DNA of 64,000 nucleotides from UBA1205 sp045534635. Lineage in GTDB: Bacteria; Bacteroidota; Bacteroidia; Bacteroidales; WCHB1-69. The stretch lies in contig JAZSKB010000038.1 of assembly GCA_045534635.1 (NCBI GenBank), forward strand, positions 35,004 to 99,003, written 5' to 3'. Shown here one piece after another: positions 24,580 to 33,353 of the stretch; within the stretch, counting starts at the first letter, position 1; the number at the start of each line of letters is the position of its first letter. The notes under the pieces are model-generated. The model saw nothing but the letters and a program-made list of their open reading frames with translations, had not been told where the DNA came from and searched no databases. Position numbers and translations under genes: made by a program.

Positions 24580-26806
24580 ATTATCGTTTGTAAAAACATT
24601 ATGGATACTTTTTGGTTGTTTTTGGGGTATCATAGTTGTTTTTTTTACATTAATATCTTTGGGTTGGTTGGGTTTTATGCCATCATTTGAGGAATTAGAA
24701 AATCCTCGTACCAATTTAGCAACCGAAATTATTTCTGAAGATGGATATGTTTTAGGAAAATATTATGTAGAAAATCGTTCGAGTATTCCATACAATCAAC
24801 TGTCTCCCAATTTAACAAATGCCTTGATAGCCACAGAAGATATTCGCTTTTACAAACATTCTGGCATAGATTTAAGAGCATTGTTTCGTGTGGCAAGCGG
24901 AGTATTGTTAGGAGGAAATCGAGGAGGAGGAAGCACAATAAGTCAACAATTAGCAAAAAATCTTTTCCCAAGAGAAAGCGACCGAAATATTTTTGAAGTT
25001 TCTTTTGCAAAATTTAAAGAATGGATTGTTGCCGTAAAATTAGAAAAAGCATATTCTAAAGAAGAAATTATTGCAATGTATTTTAATACTGTAGATTTTG
25101 GAAATCTTTCTCATGGTATAAATTCTGCAGCAAAAACATATTTCGACAAAACACCTTTGGAATTAACAACAGAAGAAAGTGCTTTGTTAGTAGGTATGTT
25201 GAAAGCACCATCAAAATATAATCCTCGAAGAAATCCAGATTTGGCACTCAAAAGAAGAAATACAGTGTTGAATCAAATGTATAAATACGATTACCTTACA
25301 AAAGAAGAATACGATTCTTTAAAAAATATCCCTATTGATATGTCTCGATTTAGATTACAAGACCACAAAGCTGGAATTGCAACCTATTTTAGAGAATATC
25401 TTCGTCAAGAACTTACTCAATGGATTAAAGAAAATCCAAAACCAGACGGAAGCAAATGGAATATTTATAAAGATGGTTTAAAAATATATACTACCATCAA
25501 TTATAAAATGCAAAAATATGCAGAAGAAGCTGTTTATGAATGGATTTGTAAAGAATTACAACCTCGTTTTTTCAGAGAAATGAGAAATAACAAAAATGCT
25601 CCATTTGTTAATTTATCGAAAGAACAAACCGAAAATATTATGCGTAGGGCAATGAAAAACTCAGAAAGATATAAAACTTTAAAAGATGATGGTTTTTCAG
25701 AGTCGGAAATTCAAAAAATATTCAATGAACCTGTAAGAATGTGGATACATTCTTGGGAAGGAGAAAAAGATACCATAATGTCTCCTATGGATTCTTTACG
25801 TTATATGAAATCATTTCTCAATTGTGGTTTTATGGCAATGGAACCTCATACTGGACATGTTAAAGCCTATGTAGGTGGAACTGATTATCAATATTTTCAA
25901 TACGACCATGTAACCAAAGCACAACGACAAGTTGGTTCTACTTTTAAACCATTTGTATATACTATAGCCATGCAAGAAGGTGAATATTATCCATGTTCTA
26001 TGGTTCCTAACTTACCTGTAACCATAGAAACTCCGGGTAGCGAACCTTGGACACCTAAAAATTCAAGTGATTACAAAGTAGGACAAATGATAACACTCAG
26101 CGAAGCATTGGCTCAATCATTAAATAACATTTCGGCATATCTTATGAAAAGATACGGTCCTTCTGCGGTAGTACACATGGTTCGTAAAATGGGTATGACA
26201 AGCGATATTCCAGAAGTCCCCGCTATTTGTTTGGGTGCATGCGAACTTACTCTTTATGAGATGGTTGGTGCTATCAACACATTCAACAATAAAGGAATAT
26301 ATGTCAAACCAATATTTATTACCAAAATATGCAACAATAAAGGCAATGTTTTGGCAACATTTAATACAACACAAGAGGAAGTTATGGACGAATTTTCTGC
26401 ATACAAAACTGTTCGTTTGATGCAAGGTGTTGTCAATTCAGGTACTGCTATTCGTTTAAATTATCGCTACAAACTTAATATGCCTATGGCTGGGAAAACA
26501 GGAACAACCGACAACAATTCAGATGGTTGGTTTATGGGATATACGCCAATGTTAACCGCTGGTGCTTGGGTTGGTTGTGAAGATAGAGCCGCTCATTTTA
26601 GAGCAACTGCCGAAGGACAAGGAGCAAATTCGGCTTTGCCTGTTTGGGCTTTATTCATGAAAAAATGTTATGAAGATGCAAGTTTGAATTTAGAAAAAAT
26701 TGATTTTCAAATGCCTGAAGGTGAAAATGTTGACCCGACATTATTTAATTGCAAAGAAATCAATAATGCTATCAATGCTTCTCAACAACAATTCAATTTT
26801 GAATAA
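24560..26806 (+). CDS. Class A penicillin-binding protein (PBP1A-like)
   Basis: A 748-residue bifunctional peptidoglycan synthase. After an N-terminal membrane helix comes the GT51 glycosyltransferase domain: ATEDIRFYKHSG with catalytic E93 and GGGSTISQQLAKNLF. The transpeptidase domain carries the active serine S460 in GSTFKPF, the SLNNIS motif, and K646 in GKTGTTDNNSDGWFMGYTP. The ATG at 24560 was chosen because the resulting MAKKKNKLSF before the membrane helix is typical; alternative starts at 24524 and 24551 add up to 12 residues. The gene overlaps gldH and its stop overlaps the dprA start (TAATG). Confidence 0.94.
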   Translation: MAKKKNKLSFVKTLWILFGCFWGIIVVFFTLISLGWLGFMPSFEELENPRTNLATEIISEDGYVLGKYYVENRSSIPYNQLSPNLTNALIATEDIRFYKHSGIDLRALFRVASGVLLGGNRGGGSTISQQLAKNLFPRESDRNIFEVSFAKFKEWIVAVKLEKAYSKEEIIAMYFNTVDFGNLSHGINSAAKTYFDKTPLELTTEESALLVGMLKAPSKYNPRRNPDLALKRRNTVLNQMYKYDYLTKEEYDSLKNIPIDMSRFRLQDHKAGIATYFREYLRQELTQWIKENPKPDGSKWNIYKDGLKIYTTINYKMQKYAEEAVYEWICKELQPRFFREMRNNKNAPFVNLSKEQTENIMRRAMKNSERYKTLKDDGFSESEIQKIFNEPVRMWIHSWEGEKDTIMSPMDSLRYMKSFLNCGFMAMEPHTGHVKAYVGGTDYQYFQYDHVTKAQRQVGSTFKPFVYTIAMQEGEYYPCSMVPNLPVTIETPGSEPWTPKNSSDYKVGQMITLSEALAQSLNNISAYLMKRYGPSAVVHMVRKMGMTSDIPEVPAICLGACELTLYEMVGAINTFNNKGIYVKPIFITKICNNKGNVLATFNTTQEEVMDEFSAYKTVRLMQGVVNSGTAIRLNYRYKLNMPMAGKTGTTDNNSDGWFMGYTPMLTAGAWVGCEDRAAHFRATAEGQGANSALPVWALFMKKCYEDASLNLEKIDFQMPEGENVDPTLFNCKEINNAINASQQQFNFE

Positions 26807-27924
26807 TGGATAGAAATACAGACATTTTCTACACTATTGCACTTTTGCAAATACCGATGGTCGGTTGTATTACTTTTCATCGTCTTGTGGAGGCTTTAGG
26901 TAATGCCGAAAATGTACTGAATGCTTCAAAAAAAACATTGCTCGAAATTGAACATATCAACAAATCTGTTGTTAATCAAATATTTGAAAACAAATCTATT
27001 GCATTGCAATCGGCTGAAAATGAGGTTCATTTTTTACAAAAAAATAATATTACAACATTATTAATTAGTGACAAAAATTATCCTAAACGATTGAAAGAAT
27101 GTGTAGATGCTCCGCCAATTTTGTTTGCTCGTGGCAATTTCGACAGTAATGCAAAAAAATGTATCGCCATTGTTGGAACACGACATTGCACTTCGTATGG
27201 TGCCAAAATGACAAAAAAAATAATCGAAGAATTAGCACAATATAATGTAATGGTTATTAGCGGATTAGCCGCTGGAATTGATACTATTGCTCATCAAACA
27301 GCTCTCGAACAAGGGTTAACAACTATTGGTATCTTGGGACATGGTTTAAAATATATATATCCTGTAAATAATCGACGATTAGCCAAAACAATGATTGAAA
27401 ATGGTGGTGTTGTTACCGAATATTTTAGCAATACTCCTGGAGATGTTGGCAATTTTCCTCGTCGTAATCGGATTATTGCTGGAATGAGCGATGCTATTCT
27501 TGTGGTAGAATCTCGAATTAGAGGCGGTGCTTTGATTACTGCAGATTTAGGTTTTTCTTACGACAGAGATGTTTTTGCTGTTCCCGGACGGGCTTCCGAT
27601 ATTGCTTCTGAAGGCTGTAACAAACTTATTTTTCAAAATAAAGCCGCTTTAGTTACTTCTGGTGAAGATATTGCCAAATTGTTGAATTGGACAGGGAAAA
27701 CTAAAACAAATAAAAAAAATGAATTAAATTCTTCTTTATTGCAAAATCTTAATAAAGAAGAGCTTATGATAATCAATATTTTAAAAGAAAAAACAGAATT
27801 AAATATCGATGAATTATCCTTGGCAACCAATCTAAATATGTTAACATTGACAAATACATTATTATCGTTAGAATTTAAAGGCTGTATAGAGTGTTTGCCC
27901 GGAAAACGTTATCACTTAATATAA
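26806..27924 (+). CDS. dprA: DNA-processing protein DprA
   Basis: A 372-residue cytosolic protein that loads RecA on incoming single-stranded DNA during natural transformation. Present: an N-terminal helix-hairpin-like region, the Rossmann-like DprA core (CIAIVGTRHCTSYG, VISGLAAGIDTIAHQTAL, GILGHGLKYIYPVNN, FPRRNRIIAGMSDAILVVE, SRIRGGALITADLG, FAVPG) and a C-terminal winged-helix-like domain (ELSLATNLNMLTLTNTLLSL). Start overlaps the PBP1A stop by one base. It suggests competence potential, which is relevant to RHS tip exchange in this genome. Confidence 0.95.
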   Translation: MDRNTDIFYTIALLQIPMVGCITFHRLVEALGNAENVLNASKKTLLEIEHINKSVVNQIFENKSIALQSAENEVHFLQKNNITTLLISDKNYPKRLKECVDAPPILFARGNFDSNAKKCIAIVGTRHCTSYGAKMTKKIIEELAQYNVMVISGLAAGIDTIAHQTALEQGLTTIGILGHGLKYIYPVNNRRLAKTMIENGGVVTEYFSNTPGDVGNFPRRNRIIAGMSDAILVVESRIRGGALITADLGFSYDRDVFAVPGRASDIASEGCNKLIFQNKAALVTSGEDIAKLLNWTGKTKTNKKNELNSSLLQNLNKEELMIINILKEKTELNIDELSLATNLNMLTLTNTLLSLEFKGCIECLPGKRYHLI

Positions 27925-27930
27925 TAAAAA

Positions 27931-28377
27931 ATGGAAACAAAATATTTGAATAAGGTAAAATTTTATGTAATTCAGTTATTTACAACAACATTTGCAATTA
28001 TTTTTGCCGCATGGCTGTTACAAAAAGGCATTCATATTGAAAGTCCTAAATTAATAACAGGAATTGTTGTTGCAGTTGTGCTTTTATTGGTTAATATGTT
28101 TGTTCGTCCAATTTTAATTATGTTAACCGTTCCGATAACAATAAGCACTTTTGGAATTTTCTTGTTGGTTATCAACGCATTGACAATTATGATAGTTGAT
28201 TTTTTTGTAGAAAAATTTATTGTAGATAGTTTTGGTTGGGCATTATTGTTTAGTCTTATTGTTTCTGCAACAACATCAATTATGGAAACAATTTCCAAAA
28301 CAAAAATAATCCGTATTCATCGCGACAATAATACCAAAGACGATGATAATGGATTTTCCGATTATGAAGAAATTTAA
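27931..28377 (+). CDS. Phage-holin-family (PF04020-like) membrane protein
   Basis: A 148-residue protein with four hydrophobic segments. The stretch FVRPILIMLTVPITISTFGIFLLVINALTI is split here by motif: NMFVRPIL and TFGIFLLVINALTI are typical of the '4-TMS phage holin, superfamily IV' family. Despite the name these are widespread chromosomal membrane proteins of unknown function. It follows dprA by 6 nt. There is no phage context. Confidence 0.85.
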   Translation: METKYLNKVKFYVIQLFTTTFAIIFAAWLLQKGIHIESPKLITGIVVAVVLLLVNMFVRPILIMLTVPITISTFGIFLLVINALTIMIVDFFVEKFIVDSFGWALLFSLIVSATTSIMETISKTKIIRIHRDNNTKDDDNGFSDYEEI

Positions 28378-28497
28378 TTATTGAAAAAGAAATAATTATT
28401 GTTCTGCTATATTTATAATCAGCCAAATAAATTAGTTATTCTTGGTAATTCTCATTCATACAAGTTCCATTTGTAATGCGAAAAAAAATATCATTGC

Positions 28498-28529
28498 AAA
28501 AAACAATCCCCGCAAGGCTGCGAGGATTG
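28498..28529 (-). terminator. Intrinsic terminator of the C10 protease gene
   Basis: On the minus strand, stem CAATCCTCGCA/TGCGGGGATTG (one mismatch) with a 4-nt loop, followed by TTTTTT. A second copy is at 30872-30903. Confidence 0.9.
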
Positions 28530-28764
28530 AAATATTTATATATTAAATTAAAAAAAATGCGTTTTCAATTATTCTTTCACAAACTTGGTTGTATAGTTGC
28601 CTATTTTTACTAAATACAAACCATTTGCTAAATTAGCAACATTGATTTGCAACAAGTTTGTTTCTTTATTTTCTACATTGATAAGCAAACGACCACTAAT
28701 ATCGAATATTTGAACGTTTTCTGTAGCATTTTCGATAGTAAGCATTGTTTTCGCTGGGTTTGGA
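28498..28764 (-). repeat. Duplicated T9SS sorting-domain/terminator segment, copy A
   Basis: 267 bp covering the intrinsic terminator and the last ~64 codons of the C10 protease gene; nearly identical (about ten to twelve differences by eye) to 30872-31139, the 3' end of an otherwise unrelated gene. Confidence 0.9.
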
Positions 28765-30752
28765 CAAACAATTACTTGGTTCAACAAAGGTTCTACTATA
28801 TCAACAGAAGATTTTACTTCAAACTTTTTAGTACTTGAATAATTTCCATTTGGCAATGCAATCCACTGTTTATTAATACTATATAAAATTTTTACACTAT
28901 AACTACCTTCAGGAAGTCCCGTACAAGTAAAATTTTTAATAACTTGAAATCCTCTGGGTAAAGAAAAATCGTTTATTTCTTCTATCGTTGATATCAATGT
29001 ATTATCTTTATAAATACAAACTTTTATTCCTCCTATGTATTTATAACTACTATAATTAGCAATTTTTGCAGATATAGTAAATTGAGATTCTGGTTCAATA
29101 TCTTTTGGGACAATTGATATTTCATCTGCCATTTGGATATCTCCATTTATTGGGGAAGTCAATTTAAATTGTAATAAATTGGAATAGAAATCATTCTCTT
29201 CTACAAAAAACCACTTATTTGATGAATTTCCCCCTTGTTGATAACAAACTGAAGCATAATATGTTCCCGGGGTTAACATTGATAATCCTGTTGTTGAGAA
29301 TATTATAGAATCGTAATACATTGACCTCAAAGTTTTATTGCTTTTGCTATCCATCCAACAACAAAAATCTCCTATACTATCAAAAATACCTATAGCGTAA
29401 CTACCTGAAAAATCATTACTACCATAATTTGCTATACATACAGCAATAGAAAAAGATTCGTTGTTAGCAACTATTGTTGAAGGTTTCATAATCATATTGC
29501 TATATAGACGCAAATCTGACATAGACACAGAATCTGGGTAAATATTAATAATCGCTCTTTGATTTTCTGAAAACCCCCCACCTGTACCACCTCCTATACC
29601 TGTTCCTATAGGGTCAATAGATGATACAAAAAAATATCCATCGTATGCTCCTCCCCATCCAAAATTAAAATGAAATCTATCGTCTGCATCGTATCCATCA
29701 CAAACAAAAGCATGACCTCCTCCATCTCCACTTCCTGCATAATAGATAGGGCGACCATTGTCTAATTCATTTTTTAGCATTGTTATCCAGTCGGAATTTG
29801 TATAATCTTCTTTGTATTTACCAACAACATCACTATATTTGAAATGTGTTTTCAAAGCAGTAGGGACATCTCTATATCCATAATCTATATATTCTTGTGA
29901 CAATAAAGAGTATGCTCCACTTCCTCCTTCTGAAGAAACATTATAATCCATTGCTACTGATACTCCACAATGATACATCAATGTTGCAACAGCATTTTTA
30001 GAAGAAGAAGAACTATTAGAATTTAATTTTTTTGGCATATCTGCCCATTGATATGTAGTATTGGCAAAATTAGCAGATAATGTTCCGTAATATGAATTTG
30101 TTGTTGGAATATAAGAATATGACCCTTCCCCATTTTGTGGGTAATTCCAATATTTTAAAATTTGAGCCATCGCTGTTGCTACGCAACCTGTAACTGCACG
30201 CTCTTGATAGTTTGAATCGTAAGGACATAAATCGTTATAGTATGGTGCTTGATTCCATGTTGTTGTCAACAATGGAAATTCAACAGATTTTTGCCTTTTC
30301 GTTTCTTGAAATATTGTATTATTTATATATTGATTCCATAAATTGATTCTTTCTTTTGAAGCACTTTCTTCAATCTTGCATACATAATCTAATTCTTTTT
30401 GATATGTTTCAAACCAATATTTTACATTGGCTGGCAGGTTTGTTGTATCAAAAGCATTTGCCGTTGAATAGGCTAAAATTGGCAACATTCGTTTATCTCC
30501 TCCAACAACAACAAAACTACTATCTGTATTGAATACATAATAATAAGTTGTATTTTTTGTGCTTTTTTGTAGTGGTGTTGCTACTTTTATTTGATACAAA
30601 CTACAATTTGATGTATTTTTTTGTAAATTGCTTTTCGAAAGAAAATTTTCTGCCACTGCTGTTGCTTCTACAAGTGTAACCGATTGAGCATATAATTCTG
30701 ATAATACGCTAAATAACAATACAATAATCCATATTTGATTTTTCATATTCAT
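28569..30752 (-). CDS. C10 family cysteine protease (streptopain/PrtT-like) with T9SS sorting domain
   Basis: A 727-residue secreted protease. Order: signal peptide (to about LYAQS); Spi-type inhibitory pro-region (LVEATAVAENFLSKSN, YYVFNTDSSFVVVGGDKRMLPILAYS); C10 catalytic domain with nucleophile C190 (AVTGCVATAMAQILKYW) and catalytic H347 (GGGHAFVCDGYDADDRFHFNFGWGG); Ig/CARDB-like modules (about 420-650); T9SS type A sorting domain (VCPNPAKTMLTIENA to KIGNYTTKFVKE). Family members are made as zymogens and degrade host or environmental protein. Candidate promoters lie at 30801-30808 and 30850-30857. Confidence 0.94.
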   Translation of the reverse strand: MNMKNQIWIIVLLFSVLSELYAQSVTLVEATAVAENFLSKSNLQKNTSNCSLYQIKVATPLQKSTKNTTYYYVFNTDSSFVVVGGDKRMLPILAYSTANAFDTTNLPANVKYWFETYQKELDYVCKIEESASKERINLWNQYINNTIFQETKRQKSVEFPLLTTTWNQAPYYNDLCPYDSNYQERAVTGCVATAMAQILKYWNYPQNGEGSYSYIPTTNSYYGTLSANFANTTYQWADMPKKLNSNSSSSSKNAVATLMYHCGVSVAMDYNVSSEGGSGAYSLLSQEYIDYGYRDVPTALKTHFKYSDVVGKYKEDYTNSDWITMLKNELDNGRPIYYAGSGDGGGHAFVCDGYDADDRFHFNFGWGGAYDGYFFVSSIDPIGTGIGGGTGGGFSENQRAIINIYPDSVSMSDLRLYSNMIMKPSTIVANNESFSIAVCIANYGSNDFSGSYAIGIFDSIGDFCCWMDSKSNKTLRSMYYDSIIFSTTGLSMLTPGTYYASVCYQQGGNSSNKWFFVEENDFYSNLLQFKLTSPINGDIQMADEISIVPKDIEPESQFTISAKIANYSSYKYIGGIKVCIYKDNTLISTIEEINDFSLPRGFQVIKNFTCTGLPEGSYSVKILYSINKQWIALPNGNYSSTKKFEVKSSVDIVEPLLNQVIVCPNPAKTMLTIENATENVQIFDISGRLLINVENKETNLLQINVANLANGLYLVKIGNYTTKFVKE

Positions 30753-30849
30753 TACTTTTATTGTTTACTTTTAAAATCCAAACTAATCTTATTGTTTTTG
30801 CAAATTTATGAAAAAAACTATTTGACATTTATCTGAAAAAACAACTTTG

Positions 30850-30857
30850 CAAAAGTA
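30850..30857 (-). promoter_or_regulatory. -7 box (TACTTTTG) of the C10 protease gene
   Basis: TACTTTTG then CA on the minus strand, leader about 90 nt. A second match (TAAATTTG at 30801-30808) is nearer to the ATG. Confidence 0.5.
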
Positions 30858-30871
30858 TCATTTTTTTCTAT

Positions 30872-30903
30872 AAAAAACAATCCCCGCAAGGCTGCGAGGA
30901 TTG
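30872..30903 (-). terminator. Intrinsic terminator of the minus-strand LRR gene
   Basis: Same hairpin and T run as at 28498-28529, part of the duplicated 3' segment. Confidence 0.9.
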
Positions 30904-31139
30904 AAATATTTATATATTAACGTTAAAAAAATGCGTTTTCAATTATTCTTTCACAAACTTGGTTGTATAGTTGCCTATTTTTACAAAATACAAATCATTT
31001 GCTAAGTTAGCAACATTGATTTGTAACAAGTTTGTTTCTTTATTTTCTACATTGATAAGCAAACGACCACTAATATCAAATATTTGAACATTTTCTGTTG
31101 CATTTTCGATAGTAAGCATTGTTTTTGCTGGGTTTGGAT
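30872..31139 (-). repeat. Duplicated T9SS sorting-domain/terminator segment, copy B
   Basis: 268 bp matching copy A at 28498-28764 almost base for base. Encodes PNPAKTMLTIENATENVQI through KIGNYTTKFVKE plus the terminator. The similarity stops at the edge of the sorting domain. Confidence 0.9.
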
Positions 31140-32931
31140 ATAATTCTATATTAGAAAGTTTGATTTCTGAAATATTTGTTGGGTCTTCTCCGCCTCCGCC
31201 GTTACAATCGTAATCTCCTGTTGTTGCTGGAATTTCTTCACCAGACAAGTCAACCACTTCCCAATTTTTTGCTGTGGCATTTTTTGCATTAGTTGCCATA
31301 AATACATTGTAATTTGCATCACTTGCATCATAAATTGAAATAAATGCTGCTCCGTCTGCAGTATCTCTCATTGGCAATGAACACATTAATGAATCAAAAC
31401 CTGCTGTTGTAAATGGATTAAGTGCTACTGCTAATAAATATAAATTTTTATTGTTACTTATATCTAAACTACTTAATTCATTGTCAAAAGCCATTAACAC
31501 ATACAATTCTGGACAATTACTTACATCTAAGGTCGTTAAATGATTTGTCCAACAACCAACTTCTTCCAATGCTACACAACCATTTAAATTCAATGAAGTT
31601 AATTCATTGTTAAAACATATAAGTGTCACTAAATTTGGATTGTTACTTAAATCCAATGTTGTTAAACTATTTTCATAGCAAGACAAGTCTTCCAGTTTTG
31701 TACAGCCACTTACATCTAAAAATGTTAAATCATTGCTATCGCAATATAAAACTTCTAATAGTTCATTATGGCTTGCATCTAATCCAATAATATTCAAATT
31801 ATTACCATTGCAATCAAAACCTATTACATCTCCGTAAATTACTATACTATCGGCATGGGCATAAAAATTCATAGTTTCTGTCCAGTCTGTTCCAGTTACT
31901 ATCGTTGTATCCCAATCTCCACTAACTATTTTTACTGGTATATCGTTTGTTCCTGTGTATATATCAAAAGCGATTGATTCATCTTTTGTTACATTTAAAG
32001 TAATGTAATTCAACATATTTACTCCGCTACAATCGTAATTTCCATTTGTCATAGGAATTTCATTAGCTAAAATATAATTTACTTTCCAATTTTTTGCTTT
32101 AGCATTTAAAGAATTTGCTTCCATAAATCTGATAGCATTCGTATCATTTGCATCTTCAAGAGGGTAAAATCTTGCATTATCAATAGTGTCTTTCATTGGC
32201 ATTGAACACATTAACTTATCGTAGGCTACTGTTGTAAAAGGGATTCCATAACAATACAAATATCCTAACGATGTATTGTTTCTTACATCTAACGATGTTA
32301 AATTATTGTAACAACAATTCAAAGACAGTAATTCCGTATTATTGCTTACATCCAAAAAACTTAAATTGTTATTCTCACAAGACAACAGAGATAATTTACT
32401 ACAATTACTTACATCTATAGCATCTAAATTATTGTGATGACAAGACACGTTTGTTATACTATTATTTAAAATTAAAGATGTTAAATTATTATAAGAACAA
32501 GACAAATATGTCAATGCACTACAATTACTTACATCTAAAGTATCTAAATTATTGTCTGTACAAGCCAAGAATGTTAATGTATTATTACTACTTACATTTA
32601 TTTTTGTGATATTGGTCTTGTTAGAACTACAAGTAAGTTGTTTTACATCTCCGTAAATTGTCATAGTATCGGCACCTGCTTTATATTCTTTTGGAGCTGT
32701 TGAAGTATTAGTAATATTGTAAATGCTATCTCCGCTAACGATTTGTATCGGGGTATTGGCATCTGCTACTAATGTTATTTTAATTAGAGAGTCTTTCATA
32801 ACGTTAAGCGTTATATAATGGGTCATGTTTTGGGCATGTATCAACCCACCAAATAGGAAAATACTACTTAGTAATAGTAAAGAGCATCTTTTTGCACCTT
32901 TGTACCATAATTTTAAATACTGAATTTTCAT
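30943..32931 (-). CDS. T9SS-exported leucine-rich-repeat surface protein (paralogue)
   Basis: A 662-residue protein with signal peptide (to about LIHAQ), two linker-plus-LRR blocks (NMTHYITLNVMKD, then LDVSNCSALTYLSCSYNN-type units; second block from LNYITLNVTKDESIAF) and a T9SS type A sorting domain. The block plan matches the 962-residue protein at 19750, which has three blocks. Its sorting domain is nearly identical to that of the neighbouring C10 protease rather than to that of its paralogue. Expression may be controlled by the leader hairpins at 32984-33062. Confidence 0.92.
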   Translation of the reverse strand: MKIQYLKLWYKGAKRCSLLLLSSIFLFGGLIHAQNMTHYITLNVMKDSLIKITLVADANTPIQIVSGDSIYNITNTSTAPKEYKAGADTMTIYGDVKQLTCSSNKTNITKINVSSNNTLTFLACTDNNLDTLDVSNCSALTYLSCSYNNLTSLILNNSITNVSCHHNNLDAIDVSNCSKLSLLSCENNNLSFLDVSNNTELLSLNCCYNNLTSLDVRNNTSLGYLYCYGIPFTTVAYDKLMCSMPMKDTIDNARFYPLEDANDTNAIRFMEANSLNAKAKNWKVNYILANEIPMTNGNYDCSGVNMLNYITLNVTKDESIAFDIYTGTNDIPVKIVSGDWDTTIVTGTDWTETMNFYAHADSIVIYGDVIGFDCNGNNLNIIGLDASHNELLEVLYCDSNDLTFLDVSGCTKLEDLSCYENSLTTLDLSNNPNLVTLICFNNELTSLNLNGCVALEEVGCWTNHLTTLDVSNCPELYVLMAFDNELSSLDISNNKNLYLLAVALNPFTTAGFDSLMCSLPMRDTADGAAFISIYDASDANYNVFMATNAKNATAKNWEVVDLSGEEIPATTGDYDCNGGGGEDPTNISEIKLSNIELYPNPAKTMLTIENATENVQIFDISGRLLINVENKETNLLQINVANLANDLYFVKIGNYTTKFVKE

Positions 32932-32983
32932 CTTTTAAAAATTTTAATTATTACTTTATTTTATTATTTTAATTTATTCAAAA

Positions 32984-33020
32984 AAAAATGCAGGTACCCC
33001 AAAAGGACATCTGCATTTTT
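32984..33020 (-). terminator. Terminator-like hairpin in the leader of the LRR gene
   Basis: On the minus strand AAAAATGCAG/CTGCATTTTT with a G/C-containing apex, followed by a T run, lying between the promoter box at 33069-33076 and the ATG at 32931. It would stop transcription about 75 nt after initiation. It is nearly symmetric, so it could act on both strands. Confidence 0.65.
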
Positions 33021-33068
33021 TACTCAATTAGCAAGTTTATAAAAAACAAACTACTAATTTTTATTTTG

Positions 33069-33076
33069 CAAAGGTA
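33069..33076 (-). promoter_or_regulatory. -7 box (TACCTTTG) of the minus-strand LRR gene
   Basis: TACCTTTG then CA on the minus strand; leader of about 130 nt before the ATG at 32931. Confidence 0.65.
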
Positions 33077-33325
33077 TAATTTTTTTTTATACAAAAGTGC
33101 TTTTTTTGTAAAGATTTTTAACATTTTTAATCTATGTGTGGGGATAAAAACATTATGTATCAATTAGTTGCGAATGCAAAAAAAACACAAATACGGACAC
33201 ACGCAGTGTGTTCATATAATTGAGACAACAAAAAATATAACTGCAACATTGTTGATAAAAACGTTGCCAACAAGTAAAAAAAACAACTCATTTATTTTCT
33301 TTATTAAGAATACAAAAAAAAATGT

Positions 33326-33333
33326 TACCTTTG
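33326..33333 (+). promoter_or_regulatory. -7 box (TACCTTTG) of the FG-GAP gene
   Basis: TACCTTTG, 20 nt before the GTG start at 33354. It places the start downstream of the long open extension to 33168. Confidence 0.65.
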
Positions 33334-33353
33334 TCAAAGAAAAAATAGATAAC

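Noticed and set aside
27931..28377. Prophage remnant based on the phage-holin family name
   Set aside because: No other phage gene nearby; the family is a common chromosomal membrane protein.
33168..33353. Upstream ATG for the FG-GAP protein
   Set aside because: It lies before the TACCTTTG box, and the resulting N-terminus has no signal peptide in the right place.
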